Origin: CAZCYE01 sp964502775
GTDB taxonomy: Bacteria; Actinomycetota; Acidimicrobiia; IMCC26256; PALSA-555
NCBI GenBank assembly: GCA_964502775.1
Contig: CAZCYE010000018.1
Span: 1-22,831 of the forward strand
Direction of reading: 5' to 3'
DNA: 22,831 nt
The notes under the pieces are model-generated. The model had not been told where the DNA came from, did no database searches, and saw only the letters and a list, made by a program, of their open reading frames with translations. Numbering within the stretch: position 1 is the first letter of the stretch; each line of letters opens with the position of its first letter. This document shows positions 1 to 7,039 of the stretch, one piece after another. The position numbers and the translations under genes were made by a program.

Positions 1-191
1 AGAAGCCGGCCGAGACCCGCATGGGCTCGGGCAAGGGCAACCCCGAGCACTGGGTGGCGGTGGTCAAGCCCGGCCGGGTCATGTTCGAGTTGGCCGGCGT
101 GCCCGAGGCCACTGCGCGCGAAGCGATGCGCCTCGCCATGCACAAGTTGCCGATCAAGACGCGCTTCGTCGTGCGTCAGGACGAGGGCTGA
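1..191 (+). CDS. rplP: 50S ribosomal protein L16, 3' end (partial)
   Basis: This is the C-terminal 62 codons of L16, a 50S protein that helps shape the tRNA-binding region near the peptidyl-transferase centre. The gene is cut by the window's left edge, and the reading frame starts at base 3. Visible family features are the MGSGKGNPEHWVAVVKPG stretch, the segment ending VMFELAGVP, and the terminal LAMHKLPIKTRFV block. The stop is TGA at 189-191. It is followed 11 bases later by rpmC, the standard rplP-rpmC-rpsQ order of the S10 cluster. Identity is certain from the conserved C-terminus; the start lies outside the window. Confidence 0.96.
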   Translation, partial: KPAETRMGSGKGNPEHWVAVVKPGRVMFELAGVPEATAREAMRLAMHKLPIKTRFVVRQDEG

Positions 192-202
192 GGAGCCATC
201 CG

Positions 203-427
203 ATGAAGGCCTCCGAGTTGAGGGAGTTGAACGATGCCGAGCTCACGAACCGTCTGCGTGAGTTCCGTGAGGAGCAGTTCAACCTGCGGTTCCAGAACGT
301 GACCGGGCAGCTCGAGAACAGCGCGCGCGTGAGCCAGGTGCGAAAGGACATCGCTCGGGCGGAGATGCTGCTGCGTCAACGCGAGATCGCCGCGGCCGAG
401 GCGATGAGCCAGAGCCAGGAGCAGTGA
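203..427 (+). CDS. rpmC: 50S ribosomal protein L29
   Basis: L29 is a small helical-hairpin protein of the 50S subunit that sits near the polypeptide exit tunnel. The 74-residue product has the classic start MKASELRELNDAEL, then the LREFREEQFNLRFQ helix, and the second helix SQVRKDIARAEMLLRQRE. The last ten or so residues (AEAMSQSQEQ) are a polar tail. A GAGGAG-like Shine-Dalgarno sequence (about 189-196) lies just upstream and overlaps the rplP stop. The stop TGA (425-427) overlaps the next start, suggesting translational coupling to rpsQ. Confidence 0.97.
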   Translation: MKASELRELNDAELTNRLREFREEQFNLRFQNVTGQLENSARVSQVRKDIARAEMLLRQREIAAAEAMSQSQEQ

Positions 428-702
428 TGACAGAGCCAGTGGACGCCAAGCGCCTGAATCCTCGCAAGGTCCGCGAGGGCTTCGTGGTGTCGGCGAAGAT
501 GAACAAGACCGTGGTGGTGTCGGTCACTGACCGTGTGCGCCACCGCCGCTACGGCAAGACACTCCAGCGCACGCGGCGGTTCTACGCCCACGACGAGGCG
601 AACGACGCGCGCGAGGGTGATCGTGTGCGCATCACCGAGACGCGCCCGCTGTCCCGACTCAAGCGCTGGCGCGTGGTCGAGGTGCTCGAACGTGCTCGGT
701 GA
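427..702 (+). CDS. rpsQ: 30S ribosomal protein S17
   Basis: S17 is a primary 16S rRNA-binding protein of the 30S body with an OB fold. The product is 91 residues from ATG 427. Recognisable blocks are GFVVSAKMNKTVVVSV (residues about 18-33), RHRRYGKTLQRTRRFYAHDE and GDRVRITETRPLSRLKRWRVVEV. The ATG at 427 forms a TGATG overlap with the rpmC stop; an in-frame GTG at 424 would add one residue and cannot be excluded. The 13-residue lead before the conserved core is slightly longer than usual. After the stop comes a 150-bp gap holding a repeat, where only a short spacer would be expected. Confidence 0.95.
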   Translation: MTEPVDAKRLNPRKVREGFVVSAKMNKTVVVSVTDRVRHRRYGKTLQRTRRFYAHDEANDAREGDRVRITETRPLSRLKRWRVVEVLERAR

Positions 703-749
703 AGGGTGTGGCAGGGCTGGTCGCGGCGCGGCGCCCGGAACCGGCTTTC

Positions 750-816
750 TGGTCGCGCTCGCTGCTTGCCGGGGTACCCGGCTCGCGGACGCTCGCCGCT
801 CCTGCGAGCTCCTCGC
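750..816 (-). repeat. GGG-TAC-CCC palindromic intergenic element, inverted copy
   Basis: Read on the minus strand this segment has the same order of parts as the map/infA repeats: GCGAGCGTCC, then a perfect palindrome (GCCGGG-GTA-CCCGGC on the + strand, 768-782), then AGCGAGCGCGACCA. It occupies the middle of the 150-bp rpsQ/rplN gap (703-852). It is the only copy of the family in the window that runs opposite to transcription. The rest of the gap is GC-rich and holds no ORF or promoter that I can support. Confidence 0.75.
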
Positions 817-852
817 TCCCGCTCGTCGCCGCCTCGCACCGGGGTGGTTCAC

Positions 853-1221
853 ATGATCCAGCAGGAGAGCCGGCTCAAGGTGGCCGACAACTCGGGTGCC
901 CGCGAGGTGCTGTGCATCAAGGTGCTCGGCGGGACCCGGCGTCGCTACGCGGGGATCGGCGACGTGTTCGTGGCCACGGTCAAGGACGCGGTCCCAGGCG
1001 CGGCGGTGAAGAAGGGTGAGGTGGTGAAGTGCGTCGTCGTGCGCACGAAGAAGGAGCGCCGCCGGCCCGACGGCAGCTACATCCGCTTCGATGAGAACGC
1101 GGCGGTGCTCATCAATGACCAGTTCCAGCCCCGGGGCACCCGGATCTTCGGCCCCGTGGGCCGTGAGCTGCGTGACCGCCGCTTCATGCGGATCGTCTCG
1201 CTGGCGCCGGAGGTGATCTGA
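853..1221 (+). CDS. rplN: 50S ribosomal protein L14
   Basis: L14 binds 23S rRNA and forms an intersubunit bridge. The 122-residue length is the family norm. The N-terminus MIQQESRLKVADNSGARE, the GIGDVFVATVKDA segment, KKGEVVKCVVVRTKKE and the C-terminal GTRIFGPVGRELR signature are all present. The ATG at 853 is fixed by the nearly invariant MIQxxSxLxVADNSGA start. The only ribosome-binding candidate is a weak GGGGTGG at 841-847. The gene follows a 150-bp gap containing an inverted repeat. In many bacteria this position, rpsQ|rplN, is the boundary between the S10 and spc operons, so independent transcription from here is possible, but I see no clear promoter. Confidence 0.98.
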   Translation: MIQQESRLKVADNSGAREVLCIKVLGGTRRRYAGIGDVFVATVKDAVPGAAVKKGEVVKCVVVRTKKERRRPDGSYIRFDENAAVLINDQFQPRGTRIFGPVGRELRDRRFMRIVSLAPEVI

Positions 1222-1536
1222 ATGGCCAAGATCAAGTTGCGCAAGGGCGACGTGGTGCGCGTGTTGGCGGGCAAGGACTTGGGCAAGGAGGGCGCCATCA
1301 CCCGGATCATCCCCGAGCGGAACATGGTGATCGTCGACGGCATCAACGTCTCGAAGAAGCATCAGAAGCCGACCCGCTCGACGCAACAGGGCGGAATCAT
1401 CGACAAGGACATGCCGATCGACATCTCGAAGGTCGCCTTCGTGTGCTCGTCGTGCGGTCCCACGCGCATTGGCCTGCGGGTCGAAGACAGCGGCGCCAAG
1501 GTCCGCGTGTGCCGCAAGTGCGGGAAGGTCGTCTGA
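1222..1536 (+). CDS. rplX: 50S ribosomal protein L24
   Basis: L24 is an assembly initiator of the 50S subunit that binds 23S rRNA through a KOW domain. The 104-residue product starts MAKIKLRKGDVVRVLAGKD, with the KOW motif at about residues 4-35, and contains NVSKKHQKPT. The C-terminus carries a CxxC...CxxC ribbon (CSSCGPTRIG, then CRKCGKVV), a form common in many bacterial L24 proteins. The start directly abuts the rplN stop, and its own stop TGA overlaps the rplE start (TGATG). Confidence 0.98.
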   Translation: MAKIKLRKGDVVRVLAGKDLGKEGAITRIIPERNMVIVDGINVSKKHQKPTRSTQQGGIIDKDMPIDISKVAFVCSSCGPTRIGLRVEDSGAKVRVCRKCGKVV

Positions 1537-2108
1537 TGGCTGCCCCAACTCGCACGCCACCACGGCTCAAGGACCGCTACGACGCCGAGATCCGTCCCCG
1601 GCTCAAGGAGGAGCTCGCGCTCCGCAACATCATGCAGGTCCCGCGGATGGTCAAGATCACCCTCAACTGCGGTGTGGGTGCCGCCACGCAGCAGGCGTCC
1701 CTGCTCGACGGTGCCGTGGCCGACCTCACCGTAATCACCGGCCAGAAGCCGTCCACCACCAAGGCCAAGAAGTCGATCGCCGGCTTCAAGCTCCGGGCGG
1801 GCAACGCCATCGGGGCCAAGGTGACGCTGCGGGGCGACCGGATGTGGGAGTTCTACGACCGACTGGTGAGCATTGCGATCCCCCGGATCCGCGACTTCCG
1901 GGGGATGAGCGCCGAGTCGTTCGACGGGCGCGGCAACTACACGTTCGGAGTCACCGAACAGCTGATCTTTCCCGAGATCGACTACGACAACATCGACACG
2001 GTCCGCGGCATGGACATCACCATCGGCACCACGGCCACCAACGACGACCACGGGCGTGCGCTGTTGCGCGCGCTCGGCTTCCCGTTCCGCCGGGACACCA
2101 ACACTTAG
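1536..2108 (+). CDS. rplE: 50S ribosomal protein L5
   Basis: L5 binds 5S rRNA and contacts the P-site tRNA. The 190-residue product has the family blocks RLKDRYDAEIRPRLKEE (N-terminus), VPRMVKITLNCGVG, ITGQKPSTTKAKKSIAGFKLR, the RMWEFYDRLVSIAIPRIRDF helix and the GNYTFGVTEQLIFPEI region with the closing DITIGTTATND strand. The ATG at 1536 overlaps the rplX stop by one base. A TAGGAG sequence spanning its stop codon serves as the Shine-Dalgarno of rpsN. The N-terminal ten residues (MAAPTRTPPR) are a short non-conserved extension. Confidence 0.98.
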   Translation: MAAPTRTPPRLKDRYDAEIRPRLKEELALRNIMQVPRMVKITLNCGVGAATQQASLLDGAVADLTVITGQKPSTTKAKKSIAGFKLRAGNAIGAKVTLRGDRMWEFYDRLVSIAIPRIRDFRGMSAESFDGRGNYTFGVTEQLIFPEIDYDNIDTVRGMDITIGTTATNDDHGRALLRALGFPFRRDTNT

Positions 2109-2121
2109 GAGCACGGCATTC

Positions 2122-2307
2122 ATGGCCAAGAAGGCTTTGATCAACAAGCAGCAGCGCAAGCCGAAGTTCGGGGTGCGTGCCTACACGCGGTGCCGCCGCT
2201 GCGGTCGGGCGCGCTCGGTGTACCGAAAGTTCGGGCTGTGCCGTATCTGCTTCCGGGAGATGGCGCACGCGGGCGAGATCCCCGGTGTGACCAAGGCGTC
2301 GTGGTGA
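2122..2307 (+). CDS. rpsN: 30S ribosomal protein S14 type Z (zinc-binding)
   Basis: This is the short, 61-residue zinc form of S14, a protein of the 30S head. MAKKALINKQQRK leads into TRCRRCGRARSVYRKFGLCRICFREMAHAGEIPGV, with four cysteines in a CxxC...CxxC arrangement that bind zinc. The ATG is chosen for this conserved start and the TAGGAG at 2106-2111. The short C+ form at the standard position between rplE and rpsH is typical of the spc cluster. The longer C- paralogue used under zinc starvation is not seen here. Confidence 0.98.
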   Translation: MAKKALINKQQRKPKFGVRAYTRCRRCGRARSVYRKFGLCRICFREMAHAGEIPGVTKASW

Positions 2308-2320
2308 GGGAGGTCCACTC

Positions 2321-2725
2321 GTGACGATGAGCGATCCCATCGCCGACATGATCACGCGCATCCGCAATGCCAACGTTGCGTTCCACGATGACGTCGTGAT
2401 GCCTTCGTCGAAGGTGAAGGAGGCGTTGGCCAAGATCCTCGTACGCGAGGGCTACATCGAGGACTTCTCGGTCGAGGACGAGCCTGGTCGACCCGCGCGC
2501 AAGCTGCACATCGCCATGAAGTACACCCCCGACCGCCGACGCACGATCTCGGGGCTGCGCCGGATCTCGAAGCCGGGGCTGCGCGTCTACTCGAAGGCAT
2601 CGGAGGTGCCTCGGGTGCTCGGCGGGATGGGCATCGCCATCCTGTCGACGGACCAGGGGCTGTTGACCGACCGCGAGGCGCGCCAGCGCAAGGTCGGCGG
2701 CGAGGTGCTGTGCCATGTCTGGTAG
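2321..2725 (+). CDS. rpsH: 30S ribosomal protein S8
   Basis: S8 binds the central domain of 16S rRNA and, in E. coli, represses the spc operon by binding its own mRNA. The product is 134 residues. MSDPIADMITRIRNAN, the PSSKVKEALAKILVREGYI helix-turn, and the C-terminal GLRVYSKASEVPRVLGGMGIAILST and GGEVLCHVW blocks are diagnostic. The GTG at 2321 is preferred over ATG 2327 because GGGAGG (2308-2313) lies at a proper seven-base spacing; the ATG would give 13 bases. Using ATG 2327 would remove only two residues. Confidence 0.97.
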   Translation: MTMSDPIADMITRIRNANVAFHDDVVMPSSKVKEALAKILVREGYIEDFSVEDEPGRPARKLHIAMKYTPDRRRTISGLRRISKPGLRVYSKASEVPRVLGGMGIAILSTDQGLLTDREARQRKVGGEVLCHVW

Positions 2726-2734
2726 GAGCGCGCC

Positions 2735-3274
2735 ATGTCGCGGGTAGGCAAGCAGCCGATCCCCATTCCGACCGGGGTGGAGGTCACGATCAGCGGTGGC
2801 CACGTCGCGGTCAAGGGGCCCAACGGTGAGCTCCACCACGACGCCCCCCCGTCGATCGCGATCACGCGAGACGGCGATGACGTGGTGGTCACGCGCCCCG
2901 ACGACGAGCGCGCCAACCGGGCCCTCCACGGGCTCACGCGCTCGCTCGTGGCGAACATGATCATCGGCGTCTCCGAGGGGTTCACGCGTGAGCTCGAGAT
3001 CGTGGGAGTGGGCTACCGAGTGCTCGCCCAGGGCAAGGAGCGGATCGAGCTCCAGGTCGGCTTCTCGCACGCCGTGCACATCGACGCCCCCGCGGGGATC
3101 ACGTTCGAGGTGCCGGTTCCCACTCGCATCGTGGTGAAGGGCTGTGACAAGCAGGCAGTGGGACAGGCCGCGGCCGACATTCGCAAGATCCGCAAGCCCG
3201 AGCCCTACAAGGGCAAGGGCATCAGGTATGCCGACGAGCGGGTCTTGCGCAAGGCCGGCAAGTCGGTGAAGTAG
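2735..3274 (+). CDS. rplF: 50S ribosomal protein L6
   Basis: L6 lies near the GTPase-associated centre and the sarcin-ricin loop of the 50S subunit. The 179-residue product has the expected two tandem domains. MSRVGKQPIPIPTGVEV and VKGPNGEL mark the first domain, FTRELEIVGVGYRV the junction, and KPEPYKGKGIRYADE the conserved C-terminal signature. AGGAG at 2724-2728, overlapping the rpsH stop, is the ribosome-binding site. It lies in the standard order rpsH-rplF-rplR. Confidence 0.98.
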   Translation: MSRVGKQPIPIPTGVEVTISGGHVAVKGPNGELHHDAPPSIAITRDGDDVVVTRPDDERANRALHGLTRSLVANMIIGVSEGFTRELEIVGVGYRVLAQGKERIELQVGFSHAVHIDAPAGITFEVPVPTRIVVKGCDKQAVGQAAADIRKIRKPEPYKGKGIRYADERVLRKAGKSVK

Positions 3275-3307
3275 CTCCATGATCCATTCACACAGAGGAA
3301 CATGACC

Positions 3308-3661
3308 ATGGACCAGAAGGTCGAGGCTCGCCGGCGGCGGCATCGCCGCGTGCGCAAGCGCGTCACGGGCACGGTCGATCGCCCGCGCCTGTCGGTGTTC
3401 CGCTCCAGCCGTCATGTCTACGCCCAGCTCATCGACGATGTGAACGGCCGTACGCTGGTCGCCGCGTCCACGATGGAGCCCGAGGCGCGTGCGGGGGTCA
3501 CTGCCACAGTCGACGCGGCGCGTGACGTGGGCACGCGTATCGCGGCTCGAGCCAAGGACGCCGGGATCACCAGTGTGGTGTTCGACCGGGGCGGATTCGC
3601 GTACCACGGCCGGGTGGCCGCCGTTGCCGACGGAGCCCGGGCCGCCGGGCTCCGGCTCTAA
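3308..3661 (+). CDS. rplR: 50S ribosomal protein L18
   Basis: L18 binds 5S rRNA and links it to 23S rRNA. The product is 117 residues from ATG 3308. An arginine-rich N-terminus (EARRRRHRRVRKRVTGT) is followed by RPRLSVFRSSRHVYAQLIDD and the C-terminal VVFDRGGFAYHGRVAAVADGAR signature. I prefer ATG 3308 because AGAGG (3294-3298) then sits nine bases upstream; from the in-frame ATG at 3302 the spacing would be only three. The earlier start adds two residues. Confidence 0.95.
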   Translation: MDQKVEARRRRHRRVRKRVTGTVDRPRLSVFRSSRHVYAQLIDDVNGRTLVAASTMEPEARAGVTATVDAARDVGTRIAARAKDAGITSVVFDRGGFAYHGRVAAVADGARAAGLRL

Positions 3662-3690
3662 CAGAACGAGGATCTGGAGGAATCGAGACG

Positions 3691-4251
3691 ATGGCCGAGG
3701 GACAGTACGAAGAGCGGGTGATCGCCATCAACCGCGTGGCCAAGGTGGTCAAGGGCGGGCGGCGGTTCTCGTTCACCGCGCTGGTCGTGGTCGGTGATGG
3801 CGACGGCAATGTCGGTCTCGGATACGGCAAGGCCAAGGAGGTGCCCGCCGCGATCCAGAAGGGGATGGAGGAGGCGAAGAAGAACCTCTTCGCCGTGCCG
3901 CTTGCCGGTTCGACGATCACGCACCAGATCCTCGGCGAGCACGACGCGGCGCGGGTGCTGCTGAAGCCCGCCGCTCCCGGCACGGGCGTGATCGCCGGTG
4001 GTGCGGCCCGGGCCATCCTCGAGGCCGCCGGTGTGCACGACGTGCTCGCGAAGTCGCTCGGGTCCTCGAACGCGATCAACGTGTCGAGGGCCACGATCCA
4101 AGGACTGCGCGGGCTGCGCCGCCCCGACGACGTGGCGCGCCTCCGGGGCAAGTCGGTCGAGGAGGTCAGTACCGTGGGGATGCTGCGCGCGTACCGCGAA
4201 CGCAACGCGCCCAAGCCCGTGGTGACGACCACGCCGCCGGAGGTCTCGTAG
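3691..4251 (+). CDS. rpsE: 30S ribosomal protein S5
   Basis: S5 acts in decoding fidelity and mRNA unwinding at the entry channel. The product is 186 residues. The N-terminal dsRNA-binding-like domain runs from YEERVIAINRVAKVVKGGRRF to KNLFAVPL. The C-terminal domain includes GTGVIAGGAARAILEAAGV and AKSLGSSNAINVSRAT, where classic fidelity contacts lie. GGAGG at 3676-3680 is spaced ten bases from ATG 3691. The last 15 residues (KPVVTTTPPEVS) are a variable tail. Confidence 0.98.
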   Translation: MAEGQYEERVIAINRVAKVVKGGRRFSFTALVVVGDGDGNVGLGYGKAKEVPAAIQKGMEEAKKNLFAVPLAGSTITHQILGEHDAARVLLKPAAPGTGVIAGGAARAILEAAGVHDVLAKSLGSSNAINVSRATIQGLRGLRRPDDVARLRGKSVEEVSTVGMLRAYRERNAPKPVVTTTPPEVS

Positions 4252-4253
4252 CG

Positions 4254-4469
4254 ATGGCTGCGGCGCTGCGCGTCACTCAGGTGAGGTCGGCGATCGGCAC
4301 CAAGCCCAAGCAGCGCGGCACGTTGCGCGCGCTGGGCCTGCGCCGGATGCACCAGACCGTGGAGTTGCCCGACCGTCCCGAGATCCGGGGCATGATCGCC
4401 AAGGTTCCCCACCTCGTACGCGTGGAGGAGCTTGCCAAGGGGCGAGCAGCGAGCGACCGAGACAAGTAG
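4254..4469 (+). CDS. rpmD: 50S ribosomal protein L30, with extra C-terminal tail
   Basis: L30 is a small 50S protein bound to 23S rRNA. The core LRVTQVRSAIGTKPKQRGTLRALGLRRMHQTVELPD, followed by EIRGMIAKVPHLVRVEE, is the whole usual L30 fold. The product is 71 residues, about ten longer than typical, because of a polar tail AKGRAASDRDK. The DNA coding this tail (about 4440-4461) contains CGAGCAGCGAGCG, identical over 13 bases to the intergenic repeat at 22727-22739. A small fragment of the repeat may therefore have been captured in the gene; this is inference from a short match. GGAGG at 4239-4243 is the ribosome-binding site. Confidence 0.96.
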   Translation: MAAALRVTQVRSAIGTKPKQRGTLRALGLRRMHQTVELPDRPEIRGMIAKVPHLVRVEELAKGRAASDRDK

Positions 4470-4477
4470 GAGATCCA

Positions 4478-4978
4478 GTGCCCATCAAGATCCACGACCT
4501 GAAGCCCCCCGCCGGCGCCAAGTCGCCGCGCCGACGCGTGGGCCGCGGCATCGCCGGCAAGGGCGGTAAGACCGCGGGCCGGGGCATGAAGGGCCAAGGC
4601 GCGCGCAACACCATCAAGCCGGGCTTCGAGGGCGGTCAGACCCCGATCATGCGCCGCACGCCCAAGCTCAAGGGCTTCCGCAACCCGTTCCGGGTCGAGT
4701 ACGCGGTGGTGAACCTGGACGCGCTGCAAGCGTTCGACGCGGGCGCCACCGTCGATCCGGAGTCCTTGCGGGCGCGGGGCCTCGTGGCCAAGCGCGGGCT
4801 CGTGAAGGTGCTCGGCCGGGGGGACCTGGGCATCTCGCTCACCGTGAAGGCGCACGCCTTCTCGGCCTCCGCGCGCCGTGCGATCGAGGGCGCCGGGGGC
4901 TCGACCGAGGTGCTCCCTGCGCCATGGGGGGACCGGCGCCCACCGGCGGGCAGCAACAATGCGCTCACCAATCGGTAG
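4478..4978 (+). CDS. rplO: 50S ribosomal protein L15
   Basis: L15 is a late-assembly 50S protein. The product is 166 residues. The glycine- and arginine-rich N-terminal extension (KSPRRRVGRGIAGKGGKTAGRGMKGQGAR, residues about 15-43) threads into rRNA, followed by GFEGGQTPIMRRTPKLKGF and the C-terminal globular domain ending in the KAHAFSASARRAIEGAGGS helix. GTG 4478 is supported by AGGAG at 4468-4472, five bases upstream. About 25 residues beyond the usual end (LPAPWGDRRPPAGSNNALTNR and neighbours) form a non-conserved tail. Confidence 0.97.
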   Translation: MPIKIHDLKPPAGAKSPRRRVGRGIAGKGGKTAGRGMKGQGARNTIKPGFEGGQTPIMRRTPKLKGFRNPFRVEYAVVNLDALQAFDAGATVDPESLRARGLVAKRGLVKVLGRGDLGISLTVKAHAFSASARRAIEGAGGSTEVLPAPWGDRRPPAGSNNALTNR

Positions 4979-4981
4979 GAT
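4976..4981 (+). promoter_or_regulatory. Possible -10 box for secY, overlapping the rplO stop
   Basis: TAGGAT fits the actinobacterial -10 pattern TAnnnT and is identical to the -10 proposed upstream of rplM. The 76-bp gap to secY would then be a leader with an AGGAGG ribosome-binding site at 5038-5043. No convincing -35 is visible at the right distance (4953-4958 reads GCAACA), and the TAG is also the rplO stop, so this may be chance. Confidence 0.25.
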
Positions 4982-5054
4982 GTCCGGGCTCCGCTGCCCG
5001 AGGGGGCCATGCGAGAGCCTTCCCCCGGTCTGGCCCTAGGAGGACCACCCGCCC

Positions 5055-6374
5055 ATGCTGTCCCGACTCCGGATGATCTTCCGGGTCCCCGACCTGCGCA
5101 ACAAGGTCCTCTTCACCCTCTTGATCGTTGCGGTGTACCGCATCGGCGCGCACCTCCCGGTGCCCTACGTCGACTTCGCCCAGATCAAGGATCTCAAGGA
5201 CCAGTTCGAGAACAGCGGCGTCGTCGGCTTCCTCAACCTGTTCGCGGGCGGCGCGATCACCAACGTCTCGATCTTCTTCCTCGGGATCATGCCCTACATC
5301 ACGGCCTCGATCATCATGCAGCTGCTCGGCGTGGTGATTCCCAAGCTCGAGCAGTGGCAGAAGGAAGGCCAGACCGGCCAGCGCAAGATCACGCAGTGGA
5401 CCCGGTACCTCACGGTCGCGCTGGCGCTGGTGCAGTCGACGGGCTTCGTGTTCATGCTCAAGGCCGGCCGCGGGAGCCTGCTGGGCTCCGGCGGGTTCGA
5501 GGGCCGCAACCTCATCCCCGACTTCACGGCCGGGAAGGCCGCCCTCATCGTCATGGTCTGGACCGTGGGCACCGCCCTGGTCATGTGGCTCGGCGAGCTC
5601 ATCACCCAGCGCGGCATCGGCAACGGGATGTCGATCCTCATCTTCACCTCGGTCATCTCGCAGCTGCCCGCCCAGGGTGGCTCGATCTACAGCGAGGGGA
5701 GCCCGGCCCAGTTCTTCGTGCTCCTCGCGGTGGGTCTCGGGATGATCGTGGCCATCGTGTTCGTGGAGTCGGGCCAGCGCCGGATCCCGGTGCAGTTCGC
5801 CAAACGCGTGGTGGGTCGGCGCATGTACGGGGGCCAGAGCACGTACATACCCCTGAAGGTCAATCAGTCGGGTGTGATCCCCGTGATCTTCGCCAGCTCG
5901 ATCCTGGCCTTCCCCGCGCTCATCGCGTCGGCGCTCGGCAACAGTGCCCGCGGGTTGCAGGACTGGATCAACGACAACCTGATCACGGCCCAGGGCTGGC
6001 CCTACATCGGGATCTTCACGGTCCTGGTCATCTTCTTCGCGTACTTCTACACCGCGATCGCCTTCAACCCTCAGCAGCAGGCCGACATCATCCGGCGCCA
6101 GGGCGGCTTCATCCCCGGCATCCGGCCCGGGCCCGCCACCGAGAAGTACCTGGCCAAGGTGCTCAACCGCATCACGTTGCCCGGCTCGCTGTTCCTCGCG
6201 ATCATCGCGATCGCGCCTCTTCTCGTGGTCGCACTGTGGGACATCCGACAGTTCCCCTTCGGAGGCACCGCGATCCTCATCACCGTGGGCGTAGCGCTCG
6301 AGACCATGAAGCAGATCGACAGCCAGCTCATGATGCGCAACTACGAGGGCTTCCTCGCACCGTCGGCACGATGA
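5055..6374 (+). CDS. secY: Protein translocase subunit SecY
   Basis: SecY is the channel subunit of the SecYEG translocon in the cytoplasmic membrane. The product is 439 residues with the expected ten membrane segments, the first at about residues 18-36. Diagnostic sequences include GIMPYITASIIMQLLGVV (about 77-94), the RGIGNGMSILIF loop, the PLKVNQSGVIPVIFASS region leading into the seventh membrane segment, and FNPQQQADIIRRQGGFIPGIRPG before segment nine. The start is set by AGGAGG at 5038-5043 and MLSRLRMIFRVPDLRNK. The TGA stop overlaps the adk ATG (ATGA), so adk is probably coupled to it. secY-adk-map is the normal actinobacterial arrangement. Confidence 0.98.
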   Translation: MLSRLRMIFRVPDLRNKVLFTLLIVAVYRIGAHLPVPYVDFAQIKDLKDQFENSGVVGFLNLFAGGAITNVSIFFLGIMPYITASIIMQLLGVVIPKLEQWQKEGQTGQRKITQWTRYLTVALALVQSTGFVFMLKAGRGSLLGSGGFEGRNLIPDFTAGKAALIVMVWTVGTALVMWLGELITQRGIGNGMSILIFTSVISQLPAQGGSIYSEGSPAQFFVLLAVGLGMIVAIVFVESGQRRIPVQFAKRVVGRRMYGGQSTYIPLKVNQSGVIPVIFASSILAFPALIASALGNSARGLQDWINDNLITAQGWPYIGIFTVLVIFFAYFYTAIAFNPQQQADIIRRQGGFIPGIRPGPATEKYLAKVLNRITLPGSLFLAIIAIAPLLVVALWDIRQFPFGGTAILITVGVALETMKQIDSQLMMRNYEGFLAPSAR

Positions 6375-7039
6375 CTCGAGGACCACGACTGGCGCTGCTG
6401 GGCAAGCAGGGAGCCGGCAAGGGAACGCAGGCGGCGCGCCTCGCCGAGTACTACGGCGTGCCCCACCTCTCGACCGGCGACTTCTTCCGTGATGCCGCCG
6501 CGGCCGGCACCGAGCTGGGTCTGCGGGCCAAGGCGTTCATGGACCGGGGCGAGCTCGTGCCCGATGCCGTGGTGGTGGGTGTGGTGGAGGAGCAGCTGCC
6601 CGGGATCGGGTTTATGCGCGGAGGAGTGCTCGACGGGTTTCCCCGCACGCTGTACCAGGCCCAGGAGCTCGCCCGGAACCTGGCCGCGCACCCACTCGAC
6701 GTGGTGATCGACCTCGACGTGCCGACCGAGGTGGTGCTGCACCGGATCTCGGGTCGGCGGGTGTGTGCGGGCTGTGGCCGGCTGTACCAGGTCGAGTTCG
6801 TGCCGTGGGCGCGAGAGGTCTGTGACGAGTGCGGTTCGGAGGTGGTCCAGCGCGACGACGACACCGAGGAGTCGGTGATGCGCCGGCTCGAGATCTACGA
6901 GATCGAGACCCTGCCCGTGATCCACTTCTACCGTCGCGCGGGGACGCTCGCGCACGTCGACGGGGAGGGCGAGACCGACGAGATCTTCAAGAAGATCGTC
7001 GACATCGTCGACGATCGTTTCGACCCGTCGTCACCCTAG
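6371..7039 (+). CDS. adk: Adenylate kinase, zinc-LID form
   Basis: Adenylate kinase interconverts ATP + AMP and 2 ADP in the cytoplasm. The product is 222 residues. The P-loop GKQGAGKGT is at residues 11-19, the AMP-binding STGDFFR at about 34-40, and DGFPRT at 88-93. The LID domain carries four cysteines, C132/C135 (CAGC) and C151/C154 (CDEC), expected to bind a structural zinc ion as in Gram-positive-type long adenylate kinases. MRRLEIYE provides the arginines after the LID. The stop TAG shares its G with the GTG start of map. Confidence 0.97.
   Translation: MTRGPRLALLGKQGAGKGTQAARLAEYYGVPHLSTGDFFRDAAAAGTELGLRAKAFMDRGELVPDAVVVGVVEEQLPGIGFMRGGVLDGFPRTLYQAQELARNLAAHPLDVVIDLDVPTEVVLHRISGRRVCAGCGRLYQVEFVPWAREVCDECGSEVVQRDDDTEESVMRRLEIYEIETLPVIHFYRRAGTLAHVDGEGETDEIFKKIVDIVDDRFDPSSP

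Noticed and set aside
5009..7039. A single 676-codon frame covering secY in the wrong frame and then adk, suggesting a fusion
   Set aside because: The first part is out-of-frame secY with no motifs. Adk has its own ATG at 6371 overlapping the secY stop, and the conserved P-loop begins ten residues later.
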